From JANYJJ01 sp043749975 (GTDB lineage Bacteria; Pseudomonadota; Gammaproteobacteria; Burkholderiales; Burkholderiaceae_C), in NCBI GenBank assembly GCA_043749975.1, contig JAYVCL010000304.1, forward strand, positions 1 to 10,636: 10,636 nt of DNA, given 5' to 3'. The notes under the pieces were generated by a model. The model did no database searches. It was not told the DNA's origin and saw only the letters and a list, made by a program, of their open reading frames with translations. The position numbers and the translations under genes were made by a program. Shown here one piece after another: positions 5,466-10,636 of the stretch (position 1 is the stretch's first letter; each line of letters opens with the position of its first letter).

Positions 5466-7289
5466 TCAAAACAAAAAATATTTCTGTGCCAGCGGCAAAA
5501 CCGAAGCCGGCTCGCAGGTCAGCAACACGCCGTCGGCGCGCACTTCGTAGGTCTGCGGGTCGACCTCGATGTGCGGTGTGCCGCTGTTGTGGATCATGTC
5601 GGCTTTGCCGATGTTGCGCGTGTTTTTCACTGCGACGGTGCGGCGCTTGAGGCCTAGCTTCTCGGGCACGCCAAGGTCGAGCGAGGCTTGCGAGACGAAG
5701 CTCAGACACGAGTCGTGCAAGGCGCCGCCGAAGGCTGCGAACATCGGCCGGTAGTGCACTGGCTGGGGCGTGGGGATGGACGCGTTCGGGTCGCCCATGG
5801 CGGCGGCGGCGATCACGCCGCCTTTCAAAATCAACGACGGCTTGACGCCGAAGAAGGCCGGTTTCCAGAGCACCAGGTCGGCGAACTTGCCGACTTTGAC
5901 CGAGCCCACGATGTGGGCGATGCCTTGGGTGATGGCCGGGTTGATCGTGTACTTGGCGATGTAGCGCTTGACGCGAAAGTTGTCACACCGAATGTTTGCG
6001 TCGCAGACGCCGAGACGCTCCCTTCCCCCGCCGGGGGAAGGAGTCGAAAAGGATCCTCCCGCAGAGGGGGAGAGAGTGAACGTGGCATCTCGCGCAGACG
6101 AGGAAAGCGGTGCCAGCCAGCCGCGCTGCTCTTTCATCTTGTGCGCCGCCTGCCAGGTGCGGATGATGACCTCGCCCACGCGGCCCATGGCCTGGCTGTC
6201 GGACGACATCATCGAGAACACGCCGATGTCGTGCAGGATGTCTTCGGCGGCAATCGTCTCGCGGCGGATGCGGCTTTCGGCAAAGGCCAGGTCTTCGGCA
6301 ATGCCGGCGTCCAGGTGGTGGCACACCATCAGCATGTCCAGGTGCTCGTCGACCGTGTTCACGGTGTACGGCATGGTCGGGTTGGTCGAGCTTGGCAACA
6401 CATTCGGCAGGCTCGCCGCGCGGATGATGTCGGGCGCGTGCCCGCCGCCCGCGCCTTCGGTGTGAAAGGTGGCGATGGTGCGACCCTTGAAGGCGGCGAT
6501 GGTGCTTTCCAGAAAGCCCGATTCGTTCAGCGTGTCGGTGTGGATGGCGACCTGCACATCGAAGCGGTCGGCCACGCTCAGGCAGTTGTCGATCGCGGCC
6601 GGCGTGGTTCCCCAGTCTTCGTGCAGTTTCAAACCATACGCACCGGCTTCGATCTGTTCCTCAAGTGGCCTCGGCAGACTGGCGTTGCCCTTGCCCATGA
6701 AGCCCAGGTTCATCGGAAAAGCCTCGGCTGCCTTCAGCATCGAGTGGATGTGCCATGGCCCCGGCGTGCAGGTGGTGGCGAAGGTGCCGGTGGCCGGGCC
6801 GGTGCCGCCGCCGAGCATGGTGGTGACGCCGCTCATCAGCGCCTCTTCGATCTGCTGCGGGCAGATGAAGTGGATGTGGCTGTCGATGCCGCCCGCCGTC
6901 ACGATGGTGCCTTCGCCGGCAATGATTTCGGTGCCCGGCCCGATGACGATGTCGACCCCCGATTGAACGTCGGGGTTGCCGGCTTTGCCGATGCCGGCGA
7001 TCAGCCCGTTCTTCAAGCCGATGTCGGCCTTGACGATGCCCCAATGGTCGATGATGAGTGCATTGGTGATGACGGTGTCGGCCACCTCGGCCGCCAGGCG
7101 CTGGCTTTGGCCCATGCCGTCGCGAATGGTCTTGCCGCCGCCGAACTTCACTTCTTCGCCGTAGCCGCCGGCATTCAACGTGAAGTCGTGTTCGACCTCG
7201 ACAATCAGTGCGGTGTCGGCCAGCCGCACGCGGTCGCCGGTGGTGGGGCCGAACATTTCGGCATAAGCGCGTCGCTGGATGGTTGCCAT
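5466..7289 (-). CDS. ureC: Urease alpha (catalytic) subunit UreC with an internal in-frame insertion (607 aa)
   Basis: Nickel metalloenzyme subunit that hydrolyses urea to ammonia and carbamate in the cytoplasm. All active-site residues are present: Ni ligands His138 and His140 (DSHIHF), carbamylated Lys221 (GLKLHEDWG), His250 (AIHTDT), His276 (TFHTEGAGGGHAPD), Asp364 (SSDSQAMGR), and flap Cys323-His324 (MVCHHLD). The C-terminus ends in the family's usual QKYFLF. Usual length is about 567-571 residues; this one is 607. The excess lies between QRG (388-390) and DNFRVKRY (436-443), where relatives have roughly nine residues and this protein has 45. The extra part is encoded by palindromic repeat DNA (see separate entry) and leaves the frame open. 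ATG at 7289 has only a weak AGAAAG ribosome site. The gene is separated from ureB by 514 bases holding an inverted-repeat cassette, and ureE/F/G do not follow it. Confidence 0.96.
   Translation of the reverse strand: MATIQRRAYAEMFGPTTGDRVRLADTALIVEVEHDFTLNAGGYGEEVKFGGGKTIRDGMGQSQRLAAEVADTVITNALIIDHWGIVKADIGLKNGLIAGIGKAGNPDVQSGVDIVIGPGTEIIAGEGTIVTAGGIDSHIHFICPQQIEEALMSGVTTMLGGGTGPATGTFATTCTPGPWHIHSMLKAAEAFPMNLGFMGKGNASLPRPLEEQIEAGAYGLKLHEDWGTTPAAIDNCLSVADRFDVQVAIHTDTLNESGFLESTIAAFKGRTIATFHTEGAGGGHAPDIIRAASLPNVLPSSTNPTMPYTVNTVDEHLDMLMVCHHLDAGIAEDLAFAESRIRRETIAAEDILHDIGVFSMMSSDSQAMGRVGEVIIRTWQAAHKMKEQRGWLAPLSSSARDATFTLSPSAGGSFSTPSPGGGRERLGVCDANIRCDNFRVKRYIAKYTINPAITQGIAHIVGSVKVGKFADLVLWKPAFFGVKPSLILKGGVIAAAAMGDPNASIPTPQPVHYRPMFAAFGGALHDSCLSFVSQASLDLGVPEKLGLKRRTVAVKNTRNIGKADMIHNSGTPHIEVDPQTYEVRADGVLLTCEPASVLPLAQKYFLF
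5985..6107 (-). repeat. Palindromic G/C-rich repeat inserted in frame within ureC
   Basis: This stretch encodes UreC residues ~395-435 and accounts for about 36 residues (108 bases) more than the family has at this site. Its DNA is unlike the surrounding gene. It holds a perfect 9-bp inverted repeat CCTTCCCCC / GGGGGAAGG (6021-6029 and 6033-6041, 3-base loop) and a second palindromic block around CCTCCCGCAGAGG (6055-6067) next to a G-run and AGAGAG. This resembles the short dispersed palindromic repeats of many proteobacterial genomes, whose translations tend to read as Pro/Ser/Gly/Arg-rich low-complexity peptide, as here (LSPSAGGSFSTPSPGGGRER). It is open in the ureC frame. Exact ends are uncertain; 8-base copies of CGCAGACG at 6002-6009 and 6093-6100 may mark or lie near them. 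Confidence 0.75.
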
Positions 7290-7314
7290 GCTGGGATGCT
7301 TTCTGTTGGGTTTC

Positions 7315-7356
7315 TTTTTGATCGCAAAGAACGCGAAGGACGCGAAGTGCGCAAAG
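7315..7356 (+). repeat. Left 42-bp inverted repeat of the GxxExxY cassette
   Basis: Begins TTTTTGATCGCAAAGAACGC and continues with GAAGGACGC-like units ending in GCGCAAAG. It consists of short degenerate repeats of the form (A/G)AAGrACGC. It matches the complement of 7736-7777 at all but six positions (offsets 12, 19, 30, 34, 35 and 39). It lies two bases beyond the stop codon of the enclosed gene and 25 bases before the ureC start. Confidence 0.75.
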
Positions 7357-7358
7357 GT

Positions 7359-7736
7359 TCAGGGCTGGTTGATGATGCGTTTGATGCCTTGCTTCATCAG
7401 CGGGGTGGAGAAGTTCAGGATGAGACCGAGGCGGAAGTTTCCCAAGCGCAAGTAGGAGAGGGCTTGTGCAACATGAGCAGGCATCAGGCTGCTGACGGAT
7501 TTCACTTCGATCAGCAATATTGACTCGACCACCAGATCGGCGCGGTAAGCCACGCCCAAGGGCTTGCCGTGATAAGCCGCGCTGATCGGCACCTCGCGCT
7601 CGAAGGCCAGACCCCGTTCCGCGAACTCGATCTCCAGTGCCGCAACGTAGGCCGACTCCAGCAGACCCGGCCCCAACGCCTTGTGAATGGCGATTGCAGC
7701 ATCCACCGCCTCAGCCGCCACTTCCTCTTCATCCAC
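7359..7736 (-). CDS. GxxExxY-family protein, PD-(D/E)XK nuclease-like (125 aa)
   Basis: Member of the GxxExxY family, a small widespread family of unknown function. The name motif is GLLESAY (Gly24, Glu27, Tyr30). Further conserved features are the acidic N-terminus with AAIAIHKALGPG, FEREVPI (45-51), YRADLVVESILLIEVKSV (64-81) with Asp67 and Glu77-x-Lys79, and QALSYLRL (91-98). The D...ExK arrangement is that of PD-(D/E)XK nucleases, though activity is unproven. The start is a GTG at 7736 preceded by AAGGACGCCAA, so the ribosome site is supplied by the inverted repeat itself; there is no in-frame ATG upstream before a stop. It follows ureB by 68 bases and precedes ureC by 69, so it is probably co-transcribed with urease. 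It has no known part in urease assembly and is best read as a passenger. Confidence 0.9.
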   Translation of the reverse strand: MDEEEVAAEAVDAAIAIHKALGPGLLESAYVAALEIEFAERGLAFEREVPISAAYHGKPLGVAYRADLVVESILLIEVKSVSSLMPAHVAQALSYLRLGNFRLGLILNFSTPLMKQGIKRIINQP

Positions 7737-7777
7737 TTGGCGTCCTTTGCGTCCTTCGAGTTCTTCGCGATCAAAAA
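7736..7777 (-). repeat. Right 42-bp inverted repeat of the GxxExxY cassette
   Basis: Read on the minus strand it begins TTTTTGATCGCGAAGAACTC, followed by GAAGGACGCAAAGGACGCC and AAG. It is the partner of 7315-7356. Its last base is the first base of the GTG start codon, and its AAGGA serves as a plausible ribosome site. A transcript through the cassette could pair the two repeats and loop out the whole gene. Confidence 0.75.
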
Positions 7778-7804
7778 CGAACGTGCATCACAGTGCAAGA
7801 GTCA

Positions 7805-8110
7805 TCAAAGCGCCCCCTGCACCAGCCCGCGAAACCCGAACACCTTGCGCTCGCCGGCGTAGTCCACCAGTTCGACCGTGCGCTGCTGCCCCGGCTCGAA
7901 GCGCACCGCGGTGCCCGAAGCGATGTTCAGCCGCATGCCGCGCGCCACGCTGCGGTCGAACAGCAGCGCTGGATTGGTCTCGGCAAAGTGATAGTGCGAG
8001 CCGACCTGGATCGGGCGGTCGCCGCTGTTTTCGACCACCACGGTGATGCAGCGGCGGCCCGGGTTGAGGACGTGGTCGGGTCCGTCGGTGAACAGTTCGC
8101 CAGGGGTCAT
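7805..8110 (-). CDS. ureB: Urease beta subunit UreB (101 aa)
   Basis: Small structural subunit of the (UreABC)3 urease trimer. The sequence carries the usual blocks: MTPGELFTDGPDHVLNPGR at the N-terminus, ENSGDRPIQVGSHYHFAETNPALLFDR (33-59), ARGMRLNIASGTAVRFEPGQ, and VELVDYAGERKVFGFRGLVQG at the end. Length is normal for a separate beta subunit (about 101-106). ATG at 8110 is chosen over a TTG at 8128 that would overlap ureA, because GAGGCGC gives a ribosome site at the right distance and the protein then starts at the family's usual MTPGE. It lies 10 bases after ureA. The normal close link to ureC is broken by the GxxExxY cassette. Confidence 0.96.
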   Translation of the reverse strand: MTPGELFTDGPDHVLNPGRRCITVVVENSGDRPIQVGSHYHFAETNPALLFDRSVARGMRLNIASGTAVRFEPGQQRTVELVDYAGERKVFGFRGLVQGAL

Positions 8111-8120
8111 GTCGAGCGCC

Positions 8121-8423
8121 TCAAACAATGGGTTGATGCACCGTCACCAGCTTGGTGCCGTCGGGGAAGGTCGCTTCCATTTGAATGTCGGGAATCATCT
8201 CGGCCACGCCCTCCATCACGTCGGCGCGCGTGAGCACGGTCTTGCCTTCGCTCATCAATGCAGACACCGTCTTGCCGTCGCGCGCGCCTTCCATGATGGC
8301 CGCGCTGATCAGGGCCACGGCCTCGGGATAGTTCAGCTTCAAGCCGCGCGCCTTGCGCCGCTCGGCCAGCAGCGCGGCGGTGAAGATCAGCAGCTTGTCT
8401 TTCTCGCGCGGGGTCAGTTCCAT
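8121..8423 (-). CDS. ureA: Urease gamma subunit UreA (100 aa)
   Basis: Smallest urease structural subunit. Full-length 100 residues, with the canonical MELTPREKDKLLIFTAALLAERR start, GLKLNYPEAVALISAAIMEGARDGKTV (27-53), the GKTVLTRADVMEGVAEMIPDIQMEATFPDGTKLVTVHQP segment and the -IV end. It is first in the ureA-ureB-(cassette)-ureC run and diverges from urtA across 260 bases. The ATG at 8423 has no strong ribosome site. ureD, which often precedes ureA in this group, is absent. Confidence 0.97.
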   Translation of the reverse strand: MELTPREKDKLLIFTAALLAERRKARGLKLNYPEAVALISAAIMEGARDGKTVSALMSEGKTVLTRADVMEGVAEMIPDIQMEATFPDGTKLVTVHQPIV

Positions 8424-8456
8424 CGTGGTGTTTCGCAGGTGGGCGGGGTGGACGTC

Positions 8457-8486
8457 ATCTTAGCCAGCGTTGCCGATGTTTCGCAA
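8457..8486 (-). promoter_or_regulatory. Possible sigma-70 promoter for ureA
   Basis: On the minus strand, TTGCGA (complement of 8481-8486) and TAAGAT (complement of 8457-8462) are separated by 18 bases, each matching four of six consensus positions. The expected start would be about 25-30 bases before the ureA ATG. Weak matches; no sigma-54 element is visible on this strand. Confidence 0.3.
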
Positions 8487-8492
8487 GTTGGG

Positions 8493-8557
8493 TGCCACCT
8501 CGCGGTGCATGCGCCAACACCAAGCTGGTGCAACTCGTGGTGCACCAGCGTGGCTGT
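8493..8557 (+). promoter_or_regulatory. Cluster of three NtrC-like binding sites upstream of urtA
   Basis: Compared with the NtrC consensus TGCACC-N5-GGTGCA, three tandem matches are visible: TGCCAC-CTCGC-GGTGCA at 8493-8509 (10 of 12), AACACC-AAGCT-GGTGCA at 8516-8532 (10 of 12), and TGCACC-AGCGT-GGCTGT at 8541-8557 (8 of 12). Their centres are 23 and 25 bases apart. Relative to the start site expected from the sigma-54 promoter they lie at about -133, -110 and -85, a typical enhancer distance. The region also holds a 9-bp inverted repeat, GCTGGTGCA (8524-8532) / TGCACCAGC (8541-8549), which may be part of the same array. They lie between ureA and urtA and could serve both. Confidence 0.6.
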
Positions 8558-8607
8558 TGCAAACCGGCGTGCGGGCTGGCCGCAGCGTGCCGCTGTTGTC
8601 CGCGCAC

Positions 8608-8623
8608 TGGCATGGGGCTTGCT
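8608..8623 (+). promoter_or_regulatory. Sigma-54 promoter for urtA
   Basis: TGGCATGGGGCTTGCT matches the -24/-12 consensus TGGCACG-N4-TTGCW at every defined position but one (T for C). The invariant GG (8609-8610) and GC (8621-8622) are separated by exactly ten bases. The start site would be near 8634, giving a leader of about 50 bases before the urtA ATG. Together with the upstream NtrC-like sites this indicates induction of urea uptake under nitrogen limitation. Confidence 0.75.
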
Positions 8624-8683
8624 GTCACAGCTTGAGACATCCAACCGTCTCGTCACATCCTCATCACAACCTCGGAGAAGTCC

Positions 8684-9946
8684 ATGATTCGTCGCCACGC
8701 GCTCAAGGCCGTGTCTGCAGCGCTTGCTGCATCAAGCTTGTTGTCGTTCTCGGTGCTTGCCGCCGACACCATCAAAGTGGGTGTGCTGCACTCGCTGTCG
8801 GGCACCATGGCCATCTCCGAGACCGTGTTGAAAGACACCGTGCTGATGGCCATCGACGAGATCAATGCCAAGGGCGGCGTGCTCGGCAAAAAACTCGAAC
8901 CGGTGGTGGTCGACCCCGCGTCCAACTGGCCGCTGTTCGCTGAAAAAGCCAAGCAGTTGATCAGCCAGGACAAGGTGGCGGTGATGTTCGGCTGCTGGAC
9001 CAGCGTGTCGCGCAAATCGGTGTTGCCGGTGGTCGAAGAACTCAACGGCTTGCTGTTCTACCCGGTGCAGTACGAAGGCGAAGAGCTGAGCAAGAACGTG
9101 TTCTACACCGGTGCCGCGCCAAACCAGCAGGCGATTCCGGCAGTCGAATATTTGATGAGCAAGGACGGCGGCGGGGCCAAGCGCTTCGTGTTGCTGGGCA
9201 CCGACTACGTGTACCCGCGCACCACCAACAAGATCCTGCGCGCGTTCCTGAAGAGCAAGGGCGTGGCCGACAAGGACATCGACGAGAAATACACACCGTT
9301 CGGTCACAGCGACTATCAAACCATCGTCGCCGACGTGAAGAAGTTTTCGGCCGGTGGCAAGACGGCGGTCATCTCGACCATCAACGGCGACTCGAACGTG
9401 CCGTTCTACAAAGAGCTGGGCAACCAGGGCCTGAAGGCGACCGATGTGCCGGTGGTGGCGTTCTCGGTCGGTGAAGAGGAACTGCGCGGCGTCGACACCA
9501 AGCCGCTGGTGGGCCACCTGGCCGCATGGAACTACTTCATGTCGATCAAGAACCCGACCAACGACGAGTTCAAGGCCAAGTGGGCCGCCTACGCCAAGGC
9601 CAAGAAACTGCCGGGTGCCGACCGGCCGCTGACGAACGACCCGATGGAAGCCACCTACATCGGCATCTACATGTGGAAGCAGGCGGTCGAAAAAGCCAAG
9701 AGCACCGACACCGACAAGGTCGTCGCCGCCATGGCGGGCCAGACCTTCACGGCACCAAGCGGCATCACCTCGATGATGGACGCCAAGAACCACCACCTGC
9801 ACAAGGCGGTGTTCATCGGCGAGGTCAAGGGCGACGGCCAGTTCAACGTGGTCTGGAAAACGCCCGGCCCGGTCAAAGCCAAGCCCTGGAGCCCGTACAT
9901 CGAAGGCAACGACAAGAAGAAGGACGAGCCCGAGATGAAGAAGTAA
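8684..9946 (+). CDS. urtA: Urea ABC transporter substrate-binding protein UrtA (420 aa)
   Basis: Periplasmic urea-binding component of the UrtABCDE importer, a type I branched-chain-amino-acid-like binding protein. Signal peptide MIRRHALKAVSAALAASSLLSFSVLAA, with cleavage near 26-27; the RR near the start is compatible with Tat but the core looks Sec-like. The mature protein begins DTIKVGVLHSLSGTMAISE and shows the family blocks DEINAKGGVLGKKLEPVVVDPASNWPLFAEKA (62-93), VMFGCWTSVSRKSVLPVVEE (107-126), LFYPVQYEGEE (131-141), GTDYVYPRTTN, INGDSNVPFYKEL and NDPMEATYIGIYMWKQA. It ends in a lysine-rich tail (KKKDEPEMKK). Length is normal. GGAGAAG eight bases before the ATG is a good ribosome site. 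It is driven by the sigma-54 promoter and followed by a hairpin and urtB. Confidence 0.96.
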   Translation: MIRRHALKAVSAALAASSLLSFSVLAADTIKVGVLHSLSGTMAISETVLKDTVLMAIDEINAKGGVLGKKLEPVVVDPASNWPLFAEKAKQLISQDKVAVMFGCWTSVSRKSVLPVVEELNGLLFYPVQYEGEELSKNVFYTGAAPNQQAIPAVEYLMSKDGGGAKRFVLLGTDYVYPRTTNKILRAFLKSKGVADKDIDEKYTPFGHSDYQTIVADVKKFSAGGKTAVISTINGDSNVPFYKELGNQGLKATDVPVVAFSVGEEELRGVDTKPLVGHLAAWNYFMSIKNPTNDEFKAKWAAYAKAKKLPGADRPLTNDPMEATYIGIYMWKQAVEKAKSTDTDKVVAAMAGQTFTAPSGITSMMDAKNHHLHKAVFIGEVKGDGQFNVVWKTPGPVKAKPWSPYIEGNDKKKDEPEMKK

Positions 9947-9953
9947 AAAGACT

Positions 9954-9988
9954 GGCAGTGCGATCGCTTCCTTTCTGATCGCGCTGCC
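9954..9988 (+). other. Stem-loop between urtA and urtB
   Basis: GGCAGTGCGATC (9954-9965) pairs with GATCGCGCTGCC (9977-9988), 12 pairs including one G-U, around an 11-base pyrimidine-rich loop. It begins eight bases after the urtA stop and ends 13 bases before the urtB start. No U-run follows, so full termination is unlikely. Hairpins behind binding-protein genes commonly protect the upstream message or reduce expression of the membrane components, which would suit the high UrtA:UrtB ratio such transporters need. Confidence 0.6.
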
Positions 9989-10001
9989 CGTTTGCATCTC
10001 A

Positions 10002-10636
10002 ATGAGCGTCAACCGTCATGCGCTGTGGCGCTTTTGCCTGGGCGCGCTGTGTGCCAGCCTGATCGCGACCGCCGCGCACGCACTGAGCCCTGACCAGGTC
10101 CGCGCGATGTCGATCGGCGACACCGACACGCGGGCCGAAGCCATCGCGCAGGCAGCGGCCAGTGGCGATGCGAAGGCGCTCGAGTTTTTCAAATCCTTGT
10201 TGGCCGACGAGGTGAAGACTGCAGGCGACAAGGTGTTTGTCGTGCGCGCCAACACGGTGCGTGACGCTGCAACCGACCTTGAAACACGGCTGCCCGACAA
10301 CGCCGAAGACGTGGTCAACAGCAACCGCCTGCGCCGCGAAATCGACTCGGCGATGGCATCGCTGAAGTTGCTCTCAACAGACCCGCTGCAGCGCGCCGCA
10401 GCCATCCGCGAACTGCGTGACGGGGCCGATGAATCGAAGCTGCCGCTGATCGAAAAGGCGCTGTCGACCGAAACCGATGCGAGCTTGAAGGCTGACCTGA
10501 ACCTGCTGCGCGCGGCGGTGCGAATCTCGTCCACCGACAAGGCCAAACGCCTGGAGGCCGCCAAATCATTGGCCGCCAGCCTGACACCCGCGACGCGGGC
10601 GTTGATCGTGCAGCGCCTGAAACCGGGTGTCGAACC
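10002..10636 (+). CDS. urtB: Urea ABC transporter permease UrtB (N-terminal periplasmic part, C-terminus outside window)
   Basis: Start of the UrtB permease. Begins MSVNRHALWRFCLGALCASLIATAAHAL, a signal peptide with cleavage after AHA. The next ~180 visible residues are the soluble N-terminal region typical of UrtB and absent from LivH-type permeases: short helical repeats, including LLSTDPLQRAAAIRELRDG, SKLPLIEKALSTETDASLKADL and STDKAKRLEAAKSLAASL. The membrane segments are beyond the window (211 codons plus two bases seen). It follows urtA by 55 bases with a hairpin between them. No strong ribosome site precedes the ATG at 10002, which may lower its translation. Identity rests on position after urtA and on these N-terminal repeats. 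Confidence 0.88.
   Translation, partial: MSVNRHALWRFCLGALCASLIATAAHALSPDQVRAMSIGDTDTRAEAIAQAAASGDAKALEFFKSLLADEVKTAGDKVFVVRANTVRDAATDLETRLPDNAEDVVNSNRLRREIDSAMASLKLLSTDPLQRAAAIRELRDGADESKLPLIEKALSTETDASLKADLNLLRAAVRISSTDKAKRLEAAKSLAASLTPATRALIVQRLKPGVE

Larger units (their letters stand above)
7315..7777 (-). mobile_element. Inverted-repeat cassette carrying a GxxExxY gene, inserted between ureB and ureC
   Basis: A 463-base unit bounded by two 42-base imperfect inverted repeats (7315-7356 and 7736-7777, 36 of 42 positions identical when one is complemented). It encloses a single ORF that fills the interval almost to the base. It sits between ureB and ureC, which are normally close neighbours, and has the same orientation as the urease genes. 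There is no transposase, so if it moves it must be mobilised in trans or by recombination. I could not see a flanking target-site duplication. The structure is seen in the sequence; mobility is inferred. Confidence 0.6.

Noticed and set aside
5688..7523. 611-codon open frame on the plus strand opposite ureC
   Set aside because: Antisense shadow of ureC caused by high GC codon use; Arg/Ala/His-rich translation with no domain, and it runs across the ureC start and into the inverted-repeat cassette.
7305..7787. Target-site duplication around the GxxExxY cassette
   Set aside because: The bases just outside the two inverted repeats (GGGTTTC and CGAACGTG) do not match, so no duplication can be claimed.
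8111..8128. TTG start six codons upstream for ureB
   Set aside because: It would overlap ureA and adds residues not typical of UreB; the ATG at 8110 gives the family's normal start and has a ribosome site.
8530..8543. A fourth NtrC-like site, GCAAC...GGTGC
   Set aside because: Half-site spacing is four rather than five bases and it overlaps the better sites.
8732..10012. 426-codon open frame on the minus strand opposite urtA
   Set aside because: Shadow of the unmistakable urtA gene.

Overview
The window is GC-rich, densely coded DNA with a Burkholderiales-type (Betaproteobacteria) character. This rests on the protein sequences (PaaG-like isomerase, UreABC, UrtA/UrtB) and codon use. It is an inference; there is no rRNA or other taxonomic marker.

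Layout, left to right. (1) 1-479, minus strand: the N-terminal part of a PaaG-type enoyl-CoA isomerase of phenylacetate degradation, running off the left edge. (2) 688-4604, plus strand: a tightly coupled run of four genes with stop/start overlaps, encoding a secreted protein, a two-pass membrane protein with a large periplasmic domain, a secreted trypsin-like serine protease with intact His/Asp/Ser, and a Tat-type lipoprotein. I recognise only the protease fold; the module looks like an uncharacterised cell-envelope system. (3) 4739-5220, minus strand: a small antitoxin/RelE-ParE-like toxin pair with a palindrome at its promoter. (4) 5466-8423, minus strand: urease structural genes ureA-ureB-ureC, interrupted twice. 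A GxxExxY-family gene framed by 42-bp imperfect inverted repeats sits between ureB and ureC, and ureC itself carries an in-frame insertion of about 36 codons made of palindromic G/C-rich repeat DNA. (5) 8684-10636, plus strand and divergent from ureA: urtA and the start of urtB, of the urea ABC transporter.

How it works together: UrtA captures urea in the periplasm and UrtB and its partners import it. UreABC then hydrolyses it to ammonia and carbonic acid. The ureA-urtA divergent region holds a near-consensus sigma-54 promoter aimed at urtA and an upstream cluster of NtrC-like sites, as expected for nitrogen-limitation control. No urease accessory gene (ureD, E, F, G) lies in the window on either side of ureABC.

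The two most unusual features are the small-element insertions in the urease genes: one between genes carrying its own ORF, and one inside the ureC reading frame that leaves all catalytic residues intact. The four-gene secreted protease/lipoprotein operon is the best candidate for an undescribed system.
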